From an uncultured Erysipelotrichaceae bacterium (GTDB lineage Bacteria; Bacillota_I; Bacilli_A; RF39; UBA660), in the NCBI GenBank assembly GCA_902795675.1, contig CADBLZ010000034.1:1-16414 (forward strand): DNA of 16,414 nucleotides, given 5' to 3'. The translations under genes and the position numbers were made by a program. Below, piece by piece: positions 15,750 to 16,414 of this stretch (its first letter is position 1; every line of letters begins with the position of its first letter). The notes under the pieces are model-generated. The model made no database searches and was not told where the DNA came from. It saw only the letters and a program-made list of their open reading frames with translations.

Positions 15750-15776
15750 GTTAAATCACACCATTTCTATTCAATA

Positions 15777-15785
15777 ATTATAGCA
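15777..15785 (-). promoter_or_regulatory. Extended -10 promoter for the rbgA-topA operon
   Basis: TGCTATAAT on the minus strand, directly behind the U-tract of the preceding terminator. The hexamer at -35 distance (CTAAAT, around 15800-15805) is not TTGACA-like and lies in the terminator hairpin. Confidence 0.65.
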
Positions 15786-15786
15786 T

Positions 15787-15817
15787 AAAAAAAGACGAAA
15801 TTTAGTATAATTCCGTC
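15787..15817 (-). terminator. Intrinsic terminator upstream of rbgA
   Basis: A 9-bp stem, GACGGAATT with AATTTCGTC (one G-U pair), a 6-base loop, then seven T on the minus strand. It ends the transcript of the gene entering from the right edge, about 115 bases after its stop codon. Confidence 0.85.
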
Positions 15818-15859
15818 AATTTTTAAGTCATTTTAATAGTTACTATAAATCGCAATCAA

Positions 15860-15887
15860 ATATGACTATATAGTATCCATGTCATAT
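15860..15887. repeat. Inverted repeat in the 3' untranslated region
   Basis: Arms ATATGAC and GTCATAT, 14 bases apart, lie between the right-edge gene and its terminator. No T-run follows, so it is not a terminator itself. It may be a stabilising mRNA hairpin, an operator, or chance in AT-rich DNA. Confidence 0.35.
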
Positions 15888-15930
15888 AGCTAATCAGAAT
15901 ATTAATATATCTCTAACATATTATTATCTT

Positions 15931-16414
15931 TTATTTAAGTGTTGGATTATTATCTAAATAAGATTGTTTATACCAAATTTTTGCTGGTGGATTAGTTACA
16001 GGTAATTCATATTTTCTAGGTCCTTCCCATGTAAATGATGGCGCAGTTACTGTATATGGAAGTGATGTTATAAGAACATCTTGTTCTATAGTATTCGTTT
16101 CATCTATTTCAAAAGGAATATCTAACAACGCACTTTTTTCAGCATATGGATCTCCAGTAATTGAATCATATAATGAAAATGCATCTGGGCAATGAATGCC
16201 AAGGTTAGAACAAGCTTTTTTAGTAATAGTAAAAATATCATATAGTATTCTACTATCAACTTCGCCTTTTTTATTTGATACTTTTGCATTATTATATACA
16301 TTATTCATAAAATTTATTATTTTAGAATAACTTCGGGCTACTTCATGAAAATCATATTGAATAAAATCTGCATATTTATTAGTTTGAAAATAACCAGCTC
16401 CTAATGATGTTGAT
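15931..16414 (-). CDS. Unrecognised protein, C-terminal 160 residues visible
   Basis: The frame is open from the right edge of the window to a TAA at 15931, without a credible start; the ATG at 16308 is internal, since 35 more in-frame codons precede it and no ribosome binding site is seen. The visible part has no membrane helix. It starts with a mixed aromatic segment (GAGYFQTNKYADFIQYDFHE), holds two cysteines in KACSNLGIHCPD, and ends in a Pro- and aromatic-rich stretch with WEGPRKYELPVTNPPAKIWY. I recognise no family. It is separated from the rbgA operon by a terminator and by about 180 bases without a gene, so it belongs to another transcription unit. Confidence 0.7.
   Translation of the reverse strand, partial: STSLGAGYFQTNKYADFIQYDFHEVARSYSKIINFMNNVYNNAKVSNKKGEVDSRILYDIFTITKKACSNLGIHCPDAFSLYDSITGDPYAEKSALLDIPFEIDETNTIEQDVLITSLPYTVTAPSFTWEGPRKYELPVTNPPAKIWYKQSYLDNNPTLK

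Noticed and set aside
15750..15930. Riboswitch or T-box leader before rbgA
   Set aside because: The promoter lies only 28 bases before the start codon, leaving no room for a leader structure. The hairpin upstream belongs to the previous gene.

Overview
The window is AT-rich, and every supportable gene lies on the minus strand, so it reads from right to left. The gene families fit a low-GC Firmicutes/Bacilli-type bacterium: RbgA, RNase HII, an LtaS-type phosphoglycerol transferase, TopA with C-terminal zinc fingers, LepA and L-lactate dehydrogenase. It is probably one of the little-studied gut Bacilli/Mollicutes-like lineages; that placement is inference. TGA acts as a stop here: rnhB and the small thioredoxin gene both end in TGA within ATGA overlaps with the next gene, and tryptophans in the long conserved proteins come from ORFs that need no TGA reading.

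Layout in transcription order. (1) The 3' end of an unrecognised gene enters at the right edge and ends at a terminator near 15.79-15.82 kb. (2) An apparent operon runs rbgA, an unknown helical protein, rnhB, an LtaS-like membrane sulfatase and topA, with overlaps or very short gaps, ending at a terminator near 9.26 kb. (3) A DUF1003 membrane protein stands alone. (4) lepA is followed by an HD-domain hydrolase gene. (5) A DUF4186 gene is followed by L-lactate dehydrogenase, which has its own promoter. (6) A LOG-family gene stands alone. (7) A cytosolic thioredoxin overlaps a membrane protein that fuses an exported thioredoxin domain to a CcdA/DsbD-like electron channel. (8) A membrane-anchored C11 (clostripain-type) protease with an N-terminal zinc ribbon is followed by a second zinc-ribbon protein with a long Pro-Val repeat, which runs off the left edge.

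Three observations stand out. The C11 protease frame is broken by one TGA, yet continues open for 155 more codons to a TAG embedded in the next gene's AGGAGG ribosome binding site. Most gene junctions have a compact design in which a terminator U-tract is followed at once by a TGnTATAAT extended -10 promoter, so the place of the -35 box is taken by the terminator hairpin of the previous gene. Many start codons are preceded by GGTGAT rather than GGAGG, in the register expected if the same anti-Shine-Dalgarno pairs through its other half. The redox pair in (7) looks like a self-contained route for passing reducing power from cytosol to cell surface. No tRNA, rRNA, CRISPR array, insertion sequence or phage module was seen.
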